The notes beneath the pieces were generated by a model. The model searched no databases, was not told the origin of the DNA, and worked only from the letters and a program-made list of their open reading frames with translations. A stretch of DNA of 54,622 nt from Candidatus Alloscybalousia intestinigallinarum. Lineage in GTDB: Bacteria > Bacillota_I > Bacilli_A > RF39 > UBA660. The position numbers and the translations under genes were made by a program. The stretch covers positions 1 to 54,622 of the forward strand of contig DVKF01000059.1 of assembly GCA_018716115.1 (NCBI GenBank). Direction: 5' to 3'. Shown piece after piece: positions 7,868 to 15,970 of this stretch (position 1 is its first letter; each line of letters opens with the position of its first letter).

Positions 7868-8614
7868 CTATTTATACTTTTTTAACTTTACAATTAATTT
7901 GTTTTTCTTAGTTGTACCCGCAATTTCCGTGATGATAAACTTGCCGACATGCCTAATCGAGAGAACATCTTGTTCTTTGACTAATATGAACGGAGAAGTG
8001 GCTACTTCATAATTATAGAGTACTTTTTCCGTTTCTAGTAATCGTAATGCTTCTCTTCGACTGGTAGGGGTCAATTTACTGATTAAATTATCTAGACGTA
8101 AACTAGATAAAATCACTTGTTGATCTGAGAAATGTTCCTCCTTTAATTCCAACTTTGCTACTTGTTCTAAATGAACTAGCTTACCTCTAACTAGAACGAA
8201 ATTATCTTCTAAATACGTATTTAACCGAGTCAAGTTCGTTAGATAAAAGCCATCTTGTTCAACCCAGATATCTCCAATTGTATCCGGTTCAAAACCAAGT
8301 TGAAATAAAGTGGCTAATATTTCATTATGTCTCATATTAGGACTTTGCGAATAATAAAGCGTAATTTCTTTCTCACTTTCTCCTATACATAAAATACACT
8401 TTTCACAAATCTCATCGATAGAATAAAAAGTACATACTGGAAAAATGAACGATAAACGATGTTTAATTAACTCTTTTTTTCGTTTATCGAGAAAATTGGT
8501 CGTACTACTATGTCCTGTTTTTAGGTAACGTTCGTATTTATCTAAGATATTACTTAATAAAATTTTGTCTTCTTTTTTTAGACCTTGTAAACATTTCTCA
8601 CGTATTATTTTCAT
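7868..8614 (-). CDS. ylmH: YlmH-like S4-domain RNA-binding protein
   Basis: 248 residues from the internal ATG, which follows AGGGGAT. The order is that of YlmH: an N-terminal mixed domain (HRLSFIFPVCTFYSIDEI ... HNEILATLFQLGFEPDTIGDIWV), then a C-terminal S4 RNA-binding domain (SLRLDNLISKLTPTSRREALRLLETEKVLYNYE). In Bacillus the protein is encoded in the division gene row before divIVA and acts on stalled ribosomal complexes. Here it is separated from division genes. The longer frame starting at 8797 would overlap the divergent activase gene and is rejected. Confidence 0.85.
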   Translation of the reverse strand: MKIIREKCLQGLKKEDKILLSNILDKYERYLKTGHSSTTNFLDKRKKELIKHRLSFIFPVCTFYSIDEICEKCILCIGESEKEITLYYSQSPNMRHNEILATLFQLGFEPDTIGDIWVEQDGFYLTNLTRLNTYLEDNFVLVRGKLVHLEQVAKLELKEEHFSDQQVILSSLRLDNLISKLTPTSRREALRLLETEKVLYNYEVATSPFILVKEQDVLSIRHVGKFIITEIAGTTKKNKLIVKLKKYK

Positions 8615-8768
8615 AAAATCCCCTATTACTATTATATAATATTTCTTTTTTCCTTTTAAGGGCTTTTCTTGTTTTTGACAACTATTTACATCTAGTACTA
8701 TCTTCTTATCTTTTACTTCTATTTCTTCTTTGTCGTGAATACAATAGCGATAGAAAGGAACAAAAGCG

Positions 8769-9683
8769 ATGAAAAATATGAAAATCGGTATTCCCAAAGC
8801 TTTACTTTTTTATCACTATGGAGATCTTTGGACTTCTTTTTTTGAGGAATTAGGTTGTGATATTATCGTCAGTTGTAATACGACACGAGAGATGGTTGAA
8901 TGGGGAACACGTTTTAGTGTCGATGAAGCATGTCTAGCGATGAAAATTTATATGGGACATGTCTATTACTTATTAGATAAGTGTGATTATATTCTAGTAC
9001 CACGAATTATCTGTTTAAAAAAGAAAGAAAAGTTATGTACAAATTTCTCGGCTTTGTATGATTTAGTTAGAAATACATTTGATAAGAAAATTATTCATTA
9101 TAATATCGATGTTGCGAAAAAAGAAGATGAATTCTATGCTTTTGTCACTATGGGATTAGAATTAGGATTTAAATATCGTGACATTGTAAAAAGTTACCGG
9201 AAAGCGAAAGAAAAACAAATGGCTATAAAAACGCGCAAAATAAGTAAACAGAAAGCTATCGTTGCCTCAACCAAAAAGATAAAAATTCTTCTAGCTGGAC
9301 ACGCCTATAATTTACGGGATGAATTTATTGGTAAACCGATTAGTAAAATGTTAGAAGAAAATGATGTCGAAGTAATCTATTCTGATTGTTATGATACGAA
9401 ATATTTGGAGAATGAAGTAAAAAAGATTAGTCCTCATAACTATTGGACGTACAATAAAGAAATTATCGCTTCTGTTGAGCATTATTTAGATAGTGTAGAT
9501 GGCGTGATTTTACTTACGGTATTTCCTTGTGGCCCTGATTCGTTAAGTAATGAGATGATTTTACGAAAGGTAGATATTCCGATTATTCCGATTATTATTG
9601 ATGATGAAAGTGGTAATGCAGGAATTATTACTAGAATTGAGAGTTTTCTTGATATTTTAGAAGAAAGGAGACATCAAGCTTGA
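8769..9683 (+). CDS. Acyl-CoA dehydratase activase-related protein, N-terminal type (DUF2229-like)
   Basis: A 304-residue first gene of a three-gene overlapping operon. It starts IGIPKALLFYHYGDLWTSFFEELG and carries cysteines in DEACLAMK, VPRIICLKKKEKLC and FPCGPDS, the pattern of the DUF2229 module. In many Clostridia this module is fused to 2-hydroxyacyl-CoA dehydratase activases, and it resembles HgdA/B-type dehydratase subunits that bind a [4Fe-4S] cluster. The AAAGGAAC ribosome site is eight bases before the ATG. It overlaps the next gene by 4 bp. The substrate is unknown; no separate dehydratase pair is in the window. Confidence 0.8.
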   Translation: MKNMKIGIPKALLFYHYGDLWTSFFEELGCDIIVSCNTTREMVEWGTRFSVDEACLAMKIYMGHVYYLLDKCDYILVPRIICLKKKEKLCTNFSALYDLVRNTFDKKIIHYNIDVAKKEDEFYAFVTMGLELGFKYRDIVKSYRKAKEKQMAIKTRKISKQKAIVASTKKIKILLAGHAYNLRDEFIGKPISKMLEENDVEVIYSDCYDTKYLENEVKKISPHNYWTYNKEIIASVEHYLDSVDGVILLTVFPCGPDSLSNEMILRKVDIPIIPIIIDDESGNAGIITRIESFLDILEERRHQA

Positions 9684-10753
9684 CGAATGAAAAAGTGATT
9701 AGTTTTCCTCACTTAGCGAATTACTATTTACCGATTACTTACCTACTTAAGAAAACAACAACTTGTAAAATTGTACCAGCTCCACCGATTACGAAAAAAA
9801 CAATCGAATTAGGCAGTAAATACGCTCCTGATTTTGTCTGTGTTCCCTTTAAATATAATTTAGGAAATTTCATTGAAGCACTAGAAAACGGGGCTAATGT
9901 GTTAATTCAAGCAGGTGGTGGTTGTCGCTATGGGTATTATGCGGAAGTTCAAGAAAAGATTTTAAGAGATCTTGGGTATGAATTTGAGTTTTATACCTTA
10001 GTAGATAGTGATCATTTTACGGTAAAGAAATTATTTCAGGTCTTTAGGAGCTTGAATCCTAAACTATCTTTTTTTAAGTTTGCTTACTACGCTCTCCTTA
10101 CGATATTAATGATTAGATTTATGGATAAGATGGATGACTATATTAGGCTTCATATTGGATTTGAAACAGAGCCTGGTAGTTTTGAACGATTAGAAAAAGA
10201 GATGCACAATTCATTTTTAGAAGCGAAGGGCTTTTTCTCTTTAACTAGACGGTATTTTCGCTATCGCAAGAAGTTTCAATATCTAGAAATTGATAAACCA
10301 GATGATTGTATGAAAGTTGGCGTAATCGGTGAACTCTATACGTCTATGGAACCATTTTCTAGTTACTTTTTGGAAAAAGAACTAGCCAAGATGAAAATTG
10401 AGGTAAAGCGCTTTACTAATGTTAGTTACCTACTCTATGAGAAAAAATTTCATACTAAGCGTATGTTACGAGAAGCAGAAAAATATTGTCGTTATACGAT
10501 TGGAGCAGATGGCTTAGATAATGTTTGGCGAGCAAAATATCTAAGTGAAGAAGGCTATGATGGCTTGATTCATATTAAACCATTTGGGTGTACACCAGAA
10601 ATTGGGGCAATTCCTATTATTCAACATGTTTGTAGGGATTATCATATGCCGATTATCTTTTTTTCTTTCGATCAGGCGACAAGTGATACGGGAGTAAAGA
10701 CAAGATTAGAAGCTTTTTATGATATGTTAAACGAAAGGAAGAATCAAAAATGA
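9680..10753 (+). CDS. 2-hydroxyacyl-CoA dehydratase-like / CoA activase-associated protein
   Basis: 357 residues, starting with TTG (overlapping the previous TGA; AAAGGAG lies nine bases upstream). It contains the dehydratase-like features PHLANYYLPITYLLKK, DFVCVPFKYNLGNFIEALENGA, a glycine-rich IQAGGGCRYGYY, and near the end IHIKPFGCTPEIGAIPIIQ and the closing SFDQATSDTGVKTRLEAF. These conserved cysteines probably hold a [4Fe-4S] cluster. Together with its two neighbours it corresponds to the single large activase protein (about 1,400 residues) of other Bacillota, here split into parts. Its physiological reaction is not known. Confidence 0.8.
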   Translation: MTNEKVISFPHLANYYLPITYLLKKTTTCKIVPAPPITKKTIELGSKYAPDFVCVPFKYNLGNFIEALENGANVLIQAGGGCRYGYYAEVQEKILRDLGYEFEFYTLVDSDHFTVKKLFQVFRSLNPKLSFFKFAYYALLTILMIRFMDKMDDYIRLHIGFETEPGSFERLEKEMHNSFLEAKGFFSLTRRYFRYRKKFQYLEIDKPDDCMKVGVIGELYTSMEPFSSYFLEKELAKMKIEVKRFTNVSYLLYEKKFHTKRMLREAEKYCRYTIGADGLDNVWRAKYLSEEGYDGLIHIKPFGCTPEIGAIPIIQHVCRDYHMPIIFFSFDQATSDTGVKTRLEAFYDMLNERKNQK

Positions 10754-11700
10754 ATGCATATATGGGAGTCGACATCGGCTCAATTTCGACTAAAGGGGTA
10801 ATTATTGATGAAGAGAATCATATTTTAGCTAGTAGCTATTTATGGACGAAAGGAAATCCGATCGATGCGGTTAAGGCGCTCGTCTCTCAGTTAGAAAAAC
10901 AGGTAGAAAAACAAGAGATTACTATTTTAGGAATCGGTACAACCGGAAGTGCCAGAAAATTAATTGGGGCGATGCTTGGTGCGAGTGTTGTAAAGAATGA
11001 AATTACTGCGCATGCGGTAGGAACTTTATCTCTTCATCCTGATGTAAAGACGATTTTGGAAATTGGTGGACAGGATTCAAAGATTATTTTATTAGAGGAT
11101 GGGATTGTGGTTGATTATGCGATGAACACTCTTTGTGCAGCGGGAACAGGTTCCTTTTTATCTAGTCAGGCAGAACGTTTAGGTGTCGCCGTAGAAGACT
11201 TTGGAAGTATCGCCTTAAAAGCCAAAAAGCCAACCAAAATCGCGGCACGATGTACGGTATTTGCGGAAAGTGACTTGGTTCATAAAATGCAAATTGGTTA
11301 CTCTAAGGAAGACATCATTGCGGGGCTTTGTAAGAGTGTTGCTCAAAATTATTTGAATAATGTGGGAAAAGGGAAAAAGATCAAAGGACCAGTTATTTTT
11401 CAAGGAGGAGTCAGTAAAAACATCGGGGTAAAAAAAGCTTTTGAGGAAGAACTCGGTATGGAAGTTATCGTCGATGAGAACGGTCATTTGATGGGTGCCT
11501 TAGGAGTAGCTATTCTCTCAAAGAAAAAACCATTAGAGAAAAAATTTAGTTTTTCTATCCTAGATGATCACTTTGAAACGAAAGGTATCGAATGTAATAA
11601 GTGTCCTAATCACTGTGAAATTATCTGCGTTAGAAAAAATAAAGAGTTAATCGACGCTTGGGGAAACCGGTGCGAAAACGGGATTGTGTTTAAGAAATAG
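10750..11700 (+). CDS. ATP-dependent acyl-CoA dehydratase activase (HgdC/BadF family)
   Basis: A 316-residue ASKHA-fold ATPase. Phosphate loops are VDIGSISTKGVIID (from residue 7), GIGTTGSARK and EIGGQDSK. The two cysteines that bridge a [4Fe-4S] cluster across the homodimer are in NTLCAAGTGSF (C129) and AARCTVFAESD (C168). ATP-driven activases of this family inject one high-energy electron into a dehydratase. A C-terminal extension with CNKCPNHCEIIC is an extra cysteine cluster, seen in the fused forms. ATGA overlap with the preceding gene indicates coupled translation. The target is probably one of the two upstream proteins (inference). Confidence 0.88.
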   Translation: MNAYMGVDIGSISTKGVIIDEENHILASSYLWTKGNPIDAVKALVSQLEKQVEKQEITILGIGTTGSARKLIGAMLGASVVKNEITAHAVGTLSLHPDVKTILEIGGQDSKIILLEDGIVVDYAMNTLCAAGTGSFLSSQAERLGVAVEDFGSIALKAKKPTKIAARCTVFAESDLVHKMQIGYSKEDIIAGLCKSVAQNYLNNVGKGKKIKGPVIFQGGVSKNIGVKKAFEEELGMEVIVDENGHLMGALGVAILSKKKPLEKKFSFSILDDHFETKGIECNKCPNHCEIICVRKNKELIDAWGNRCENGIVFKK

Positions 11701-11705
11701 ATTGT

Positions 11706-11738
11706 AAAAAAATTCCACCTAAAATAGTGGAGTTTTTT
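11706..11738 (+). terminator. Terminator of the activase operon
   Basis: ATTCCAC pairs with GTGGAGT around an 8-nt AT loop, followed by TTTTTT on the plus strand, 13 bases after the activase stop codon. It sits inside the remnant of the toxin gene on the other strand. Confidence 0.8.
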
Positions 11739-11807
11739 ATTATTCAGTTTAATTTTCTGCTTATCTTTTTTACCTATTTTAAAACTTTGATTATGTAATT
11801 TTACCAT
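11736..11807 (-). pseudogene. Truncated toxin of a Phd/YefM-type toxin-antitoxin pair
   Basis: The antitoxin stop overlaps an ATG in the sequence ATGGTAA, the coupled arrangement typical of antitoxin-toxin pairs. The frame that opens there begins MVKLHNQSFKIGKKDKQKIK, resembling the first strand and basic first helix of RelE/Txe/YoeB-like toxins (a KDK-x-IK pattern). After about 24 codons the resemblance stops, at the terminator of the convergent activase operon. The toxin body of about 60 residues is absent. This is inference from position and a short match. Confidence 0.45.
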
Positions 11808-12058
11808 TCTTCATCTTGGTTGTACTCTTTGGCAGATTCGAAAGATTCATTTTTTCTTATATTGTTAATATCTTTCACTAAGCCTGATATACTAGAAAGA
11901 TATAAGGTTTCTTCGATATTTTTCCATTCATCTTCTGATATTAATACTGCATTTTTCCCTTTATCATTAACAATTGTGATAGGGTTATAACCAACATTTA
12001 CATCAGAAATCAATTGATATAAATTTTCTCTTGCATTTATAATATCTATCGTTCTCAT
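11801..12058 (-). CDS. Phd/YefM family antitoxin
   Basis: An 85-residue protein with the family's N-terminal DNA-binding and dimer fold: IINARENLYQLISDVNVGYNPITIVNDKGKNAVLISEDEWKNIEETLYL. It ends in an acidic, toxin-wrapping tail (KNESFESAKEYNQDEEW). Such antitoxins neutralise RelE/YoeB/Doc-type toxins and repress their own operon. Only a stump of a toxin gene is left downstream, so it appears to be a solitary survivor that could still act as regulator or anti-addiction factor. Confidence 0.88.
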   Translation of the reverse strand: MRTIDIINARENLYQLISDVNVGYNPITIVNDKGKNAVLISEDEWKNIEETLYLSSISGLVKDINNIRKNESFESAKEYNQDEEW

Positions 12059-12169
12059 GTTATCACCTTTTGTACATTATAACGCACTTTTTCGCATATA
12101 CCAATCATTTATTTACATATTAGAAATTTTTCCTATCCTTACTATCCTAATTTTTTGATAGCATAATGT

Positions 12170-12211
12170 AAAAACAGCAAGTCTTTAAGTAAAAGCATTT
12201 AAAGACTTGCT
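12170..12211. terminator. Terminator of the BspA-like surface protein gene
   Basis: A 13-bp perfect stem (AGCAAGTCTTTAA / TTAAAGACTTGCT) with a 10-nt loop is followed on the minus strand by GTTTTTAC. It lies 17 bases after the stop codon. Confidence 0.85.
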
Positions 12212-12228
12212 AAAGATTTTAATTTTAG

Positions 12229-13965
12229 TTATGTAGTTGGAGCAATAGTAACTGTTCCTACCCCACTACCTAATTTATCTTGAATCCATGATTGACTACT
12301 AGTATCTTTTACTATAATTTGAATAGTAGAAGGTACAGTGTTGAACATACTAGCATAGCTAGTTACAGTATCAAATGTTGCATTTCTGAAATCTAAATTT
12401 ATTAAGTTACTACAATTATAAAACATAGCAGTCATATACTTTACCGTCGGGGTATCAAAATGACTTAAATCTAGATTCGTTAAACTACTACAGTCTTTAA
12501 ACATAAAAGCCATATCCGTTACTTGGGATGTATCAAAATGACTTAAATCTAAATTCGTTAATTTACTACAGCTATAAAACATATCCCGCATATTCGTTAC
12601 TTGCGAAGTATCAAGATGACTTAAATCTAGGCTTGTTAAACCACTACATTCATTAAACATACTACCCATAGTCGTTACTTGGGATGTATTAAAATCACTT
12701 AAATCTAAACTTGTTAAACTACCACAGTTAGAAAACATACCACTCATATCTTTTACTTGAGAAGTATCAAAACTACTTAAATCTAGATTCGTTAATTTAC
12801 TACAGCTATAAAACATATCCTGCATATTCGTTACCTGGGAGGTGTCAAATTCACTTAAATCTAAACTTGTTAAACTACCACAGTTAGAAAACATACCACT
12901 CATATCTTTTACTTGAGAAGTATCAAATCCACTTAAATTCAAACTAGTTAAAAGACTACAATCAGAAAACATACCTTCCATAGTCATCACTTGGGAAGTA
13001 TCTACATACTCTAGACCTTCTACCACGGTTAAAACGTTTAACCCAGTATCTGGATTAATTAGGTAAAATAACGCTAAACCACTCGATAAATAAATCACGT
13101 CATTTCCTTGGATATATAATGTATAAGTAGTCTCTGGAAATTGCATTTCTCCCATATCAGGTGGAAGTTCTGGTGGAATAAAAGATCCTTCTTCATTCTC
13201 TACTAAATAGGCCATACAATTACCATCATTATTTTCCGATACATCCCAGCTTAACTCAGTTTCGATTGGTTCCATTTTATTTTGGAAAACTATTTTACTA
13301 ATAGAACCACTATATTGATAGAATGTTTCAGAAGACATAGGATCATTTCTTTCTCTCATTACACTTAATTTACTAGTAGGTTCTTGTTTTTCTAAGGTAT
13401 CTACTTGCATTGTCATCGCTAAACTTAATCCTTGATCTTCATTCTGAGGTTTACCTGTTTCTTGTAACCACACTTTTAAGAGATAACTTTGTTTTTCTGC
13501 TGGAGCTAAAATCATATTGGTTTTAATGACAAACTCATTATCTCCACTTAAATAACCACTTGATGAAGAAAAACTTCCAGATTTAACTAGAGTTCCTTCC
13601 GTATAATCTTCATCTGCTTGATATAAAGCCCATTTTAAATTATGAGAATAGGTATCCATCCCCATTTTTGTTAAAGTAATATCGATAAAACTGATATTAT
13701 AATGTGCATCTAAAGTTCCTGTATTTTCAACTGTAAATTGATGAATAGAAGCTGAACTTTCTTCTGTTGGGATAATACTAAGAGCATTGATATCTTGCCC
13801 TGTTTCATAGGTTAGTCTTAGCGTTCCACTTTCTACTACTTGTTCATTTGAAGTCGCAGTTGCGGTAAAGTAGGCATAACTTGTCCCGGTTATGATTAAA
13901 GCAAGTCCTACAATTATGGCGATAATGCTTAGAGCTTTACGCTTATTTTTACAATTTTTTTTCAT
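12229..13965 (-). CDS. SipW/TasA-type exported surface protein with BspA-like leucine-rich repeats
   Basis: 578 residues. The N-terminus has a long hydrophobic signal ending in TSYAYFTATATSNEQVV, the hallmark of TasA/CalY-type proteins processed by the signal peptidase SipW. A camelysin-like beta domain follows to about residue 190 (TLRLTYETG ... FTVENTGTLDAHYNISF). A linker with repeat-free strands then leads to eight consecutive 26-residue BspA-type (DUF285) leucine-rich repeats of the form DTSQV-x-x-M-x-x-MF-x-x-C-S-x-L-T-x-LDLS, plus a degenerate cap. No LPXTG anchor is present. The fusion suggests that a fibre-forming domain displays an adhesive solenoid; that role is inferred. No sipW gene is in the window. 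Confidence 0.85.
   Translation of the reverse strand: MKKNCKNKRKALSIIAIIVGLALIITGTSYAYFTATATSNEQVVESGTLRLTYETGQDINALSIIPTEESSASIHQFTVENTGTLDAHYNISFIDITLTKMGMDTYSHNLKWALYQADEDYTEGTLVKSGSFSSSSGYLSGDNEFVIKTNMILAPAEKQSYLLKVWLQETGKPQNEDQGLSLAMTMQVDTLEKQEPTSKLSVMRERNDPMSSETFYQYSGSISKIVFQNKMEPIETELSWDVSENNDGNCMAYLVENEEGSFIPPELPPDMGEMQFPETTYTLYIQGNDVIYLSSGLALFYLINPDTGLNVLTVVEGLEYVDTSQVMTMEGMFSDCSLLTSLNLSGFDTSQVKDMSGMFSNCGSLTSLDLSEFDTSQVTNMQDMFYSCSKLTNLDLSSFDTSQVKDMSGMFSNCGSLTSLDLSDFNTSQVTTMGSMFNECSGLTSLDLSHLDTSQVTNMRDMFYSCSKLTNLDLSHFDTSQVTDMAFMFKDCSSLTNLDLSHFDTPTVKYMTAMFYNCSNLINLDFRNATFDTVTSYASMFNTVPSTIQIIVKDTSSQSWIQDKLGSGVGTVTIAPTT
12382..13005 (-). repeat. Eight tandem 78-bp repeats encoding BspA-type LRR units
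   Basis: The unit is exactly 78 bp (26 codons). Units 2 and 4 are near-identical (KDMSGMFSNCGSLTSLDLS), and units 3 and 6 share TNM-x-DMFYSCSKLTNLDLS. This points to recent within-gene duplication or recombination, so copy number is likely variable between strains. Confidence 0.9.
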
Positions 13966-14171
13966 ATTTCTATCACTCTACTTATATTTTTTTCTATATT
14001 TTTATTATGATACAATCTATTTTGGATTATATATTTTATGATAGAATACTTTCGATGTGATGTCAACAAGCCACTTTAGACTTTGTGTAAAATTTTGTTT
14101 GAATATAAAAACTTTATTACTATTTTGATAATTAAATGAAACATGACTTTTCGATTAGTTTCTTACACAAT

Positions 14172-15794
14172 TTATTCAGCTAATAATTCTCGTAGTTGAT
14201 TCTTATACTCTTCTAGTTTTGTCTGATACTCCATAATTTCTGCATCTTTTTCTTCATTACTCGTTCTTAACTCATCAATTTCTTGTTGTTTAGCTTCGAT
14301 CTGTAGTTCTAGATCATTGATGATTGCCTCTAAGCTATTGATTTCTTCTTGTCTCATTTCCTCTTCTTGACGAAGATGATACTCTTGTTCATTTTGTTGA
14401 ATACGTTCTATATTTTCTTTAGATGCGGTAATATTTACGGTTATCTTTTCTAATAAACCATAATTATAAATGGTTCTTTCTTTTAAATTAGAAAGTAACT
14501 TTTTCTTCCATTCTTTAACCCTATTCTCAGTAAGGCTAAAATCTTGATTAATATAGATTACGTTATTTTCTAGATTCATTTCAATATCGTTGTAAGCATC
14601 TGCATATTCTACCTCTACTCGAACCTTATCGGCTAACGTGTCATCTTCATGATAATTGACTTGGGCATAAGCATACGCTTTGACAAAAAGTTCTGGCGTC
14701 ATTGAATATTCCTCTTGAAGTGTTTTCATCTCTACCTGTTCAGGTAAACGGTCATAGTAAGTAGTATTAGAAATTTCAATGGCACTAATCGCACCAGAAA
14801 TACCGATTCCTACTAGGGAGAGAATAAAGAGAAAAATAGCGAGTTTACCTTTTGGTGCTTGATTCAATAGCCAATGTAAGACAAGACTAACTATACAATA
14901 GTTAAGGAGTAAACAGCTAAGAAGAAGGAGAAGAATTCCGATATAAGGAATACCTTGGAAGATAAGTACGATTCCGATGACAATGAAGAAGACAAGGCAA
15001 ACAAGGGAAATTAAAAATGGAATTAGAATACAAGCTAAGCAGAATTTCACAAAAAAGGTAAATAAAGTACCTAGTATTTTGGTAATTAGTGATGTTGAGC
15101 GTTCACGTCGTGGGGCATAGATCACTTTTTCTTGTTTTTCTTTTTTCTCTTCCCCACTTTTTTCATCTGATGATTCTGTTTGATCATTCGTATCCATGTC
15201 TATATCTACTTCTTTTATTTTTCCTTGTTGTTTGGTTAACTGTTGTTCTTTTTCCCATTTTTCTAAGAATAATAATTTATATAAATAAAAGAAGCAAATA
15301 ATCGCTAGAATCAGATAGGATACGGAAAGTAGAAAATTCCATATTGGACTTAGTATATTAGATACTTGAGTACCAAAGCTGATAAAGATATCGTGACCTA
15401 GACTATAAATATAATCAACAGGAAATTTCAAGAAACGCAAGATGAAGGCGATAATCAACATACCGATAATACATTTTAAGATTTCTTGGGCATTCATCTT
15501 CTGAAACATCTGAATACTACGGTTAATGATATCCATTACTTCATCGATGAAATTACTAGCGGTTAATTTTGTTTTTTCCGTATTTTTGATTTCCTTTACT
15601 TCATCATTAGTCAAATCATCAAGACTACATTTAAATATTTTACATAGGGCTAGTAGCTTATCCATTTCCGGATAAGTTTGACCCGATTCCCATTTCGATA
15701 CTGCTTGACGAGAGACATCTAGCATATCCGCTAATTGTTCTTGGGATAGTTTATTTTCTTTTCTTAATTTTTGGAGTTTTTCACTAAACTTCAT
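14172..15794 (-). CDS. XRE-family regulator with membrane domain and coiled-coil tail
   Basis: About 540 residues. Residues 1-65 form an XRE helix-turn-helix (LRKENKLSQEQLADMLDVSRQAVSKWESGQTYP, of the usual DUF-linked transcription-factor type). A hydrophobic region of at least six membrane segments follows (about 115-185 and 245-345), split by a charged Lys/Glu loop. Then comes an extracytoplasmic stretch and a long C-terminal coiled coil (EEMRQEEINSLEAIINDLELQIEAKQQEIDEL). A DNA-binding domain tethered to the membrane suggests signal transduction from the envelope. ATG at 15794 is chosen, since the GTG nine bases upstream is part of the GAGGTG ribosome site. Confidence 0.8.
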   Translation of the reverse strand: MKFSEKLQKLRKENKLSQEQLADMLDVSRQAVSKWESGQTYPEMDKLLALCKIFKCSLDDLTNDEVKEIKNTEKTKLTASNFIDEVMDIINRSIQMFQKMNAQEILKCIIGMLIIAFILRFLKFPVDYIYSLGHDIFISFGTQVSNILSPIWNFLLSVSYLILAIICFFYLYKLLFLEKWEKEQQLTKQQGKIKEVDIDMDTNDQTESSDEKSGEEKKEKQEKVIYAPRRERSTSLITKILGTLFTFFVKFCLACILIPFLISLVCLVFFIVIGIVLIFQGIPYIGILLLLLSCLLLNYCIVSLVLHWLLNQAPKGKLAIFLFILSLVGIGISGAISAIEISNTTYYDRLPEQVEMKTLQEEYSMTPELFVKAYAYAQVNYHEDDTLADKVRVEVEYADAYNDIEMNLENNVIYINQDFSLTENRVKEWKKKLLSNLKERTIYNYGLLEKITVNITASKENIERIQQNEQEYHLRQEEEMRQEEINSLEAIINDLELQIEAKQQEIDELRTSNEEKDAEIMEYQTKLEEYKNQLRELLAE

Positions 15795-15828
15795 TTCTTT
15801 CACCTCGAAGTCATCTTAACCCAAAACC

Positions 15829-15878
15829 CGGTTGCGACTCTACCGATTTTTGGTTGTTTTTTGTCAATTTTCGGTTGC
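15829..15878 (-). promoter_or_regulatory. Three helically phased GGTTG repeats upstream of the XRE gene
   Basis: CGGTTGC (15829), TGGTTGT (15851) and CGGTTGC (15872) are spaced 22 and 21 bp apart, about two helical turns, between the XRE gene and the divergent aminotransferase. The phasing suggests an operator, perhaps for the XRE protein itself. No experiment supports this. Confidence 0.35.
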
Positions 15879-15970
15879 ATTTTCCATATTCATTATAGAA
15901 AACATTAAAAAGTTAGGCAAGTGATTATTTTTTGAAGGTTATTTTGTTATAATGATGATGGAGGGATATT

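Noticed and set aside
8615-8797. N-terminal extension of the YlmH-like protein (start at 8797)
   Set aside because: The extension would overlap the divergent activase gene, has no ribosome site, and an internal ATG with AGGGGAT gives the family's normal start.
11610-11735. Continuation of the toxin frame beyond about 24 codons
   Set aside because: This part is the antisense of the activase C-terminus and terminator and has no toxin-like sequence.
12382-13005. Regular 78-bp repeats as a CRISPR array
   Set aside because: The repeats are contiguous and translate in one frame into BspA-type leucine-rich units; there are no spacers and no cas genes.
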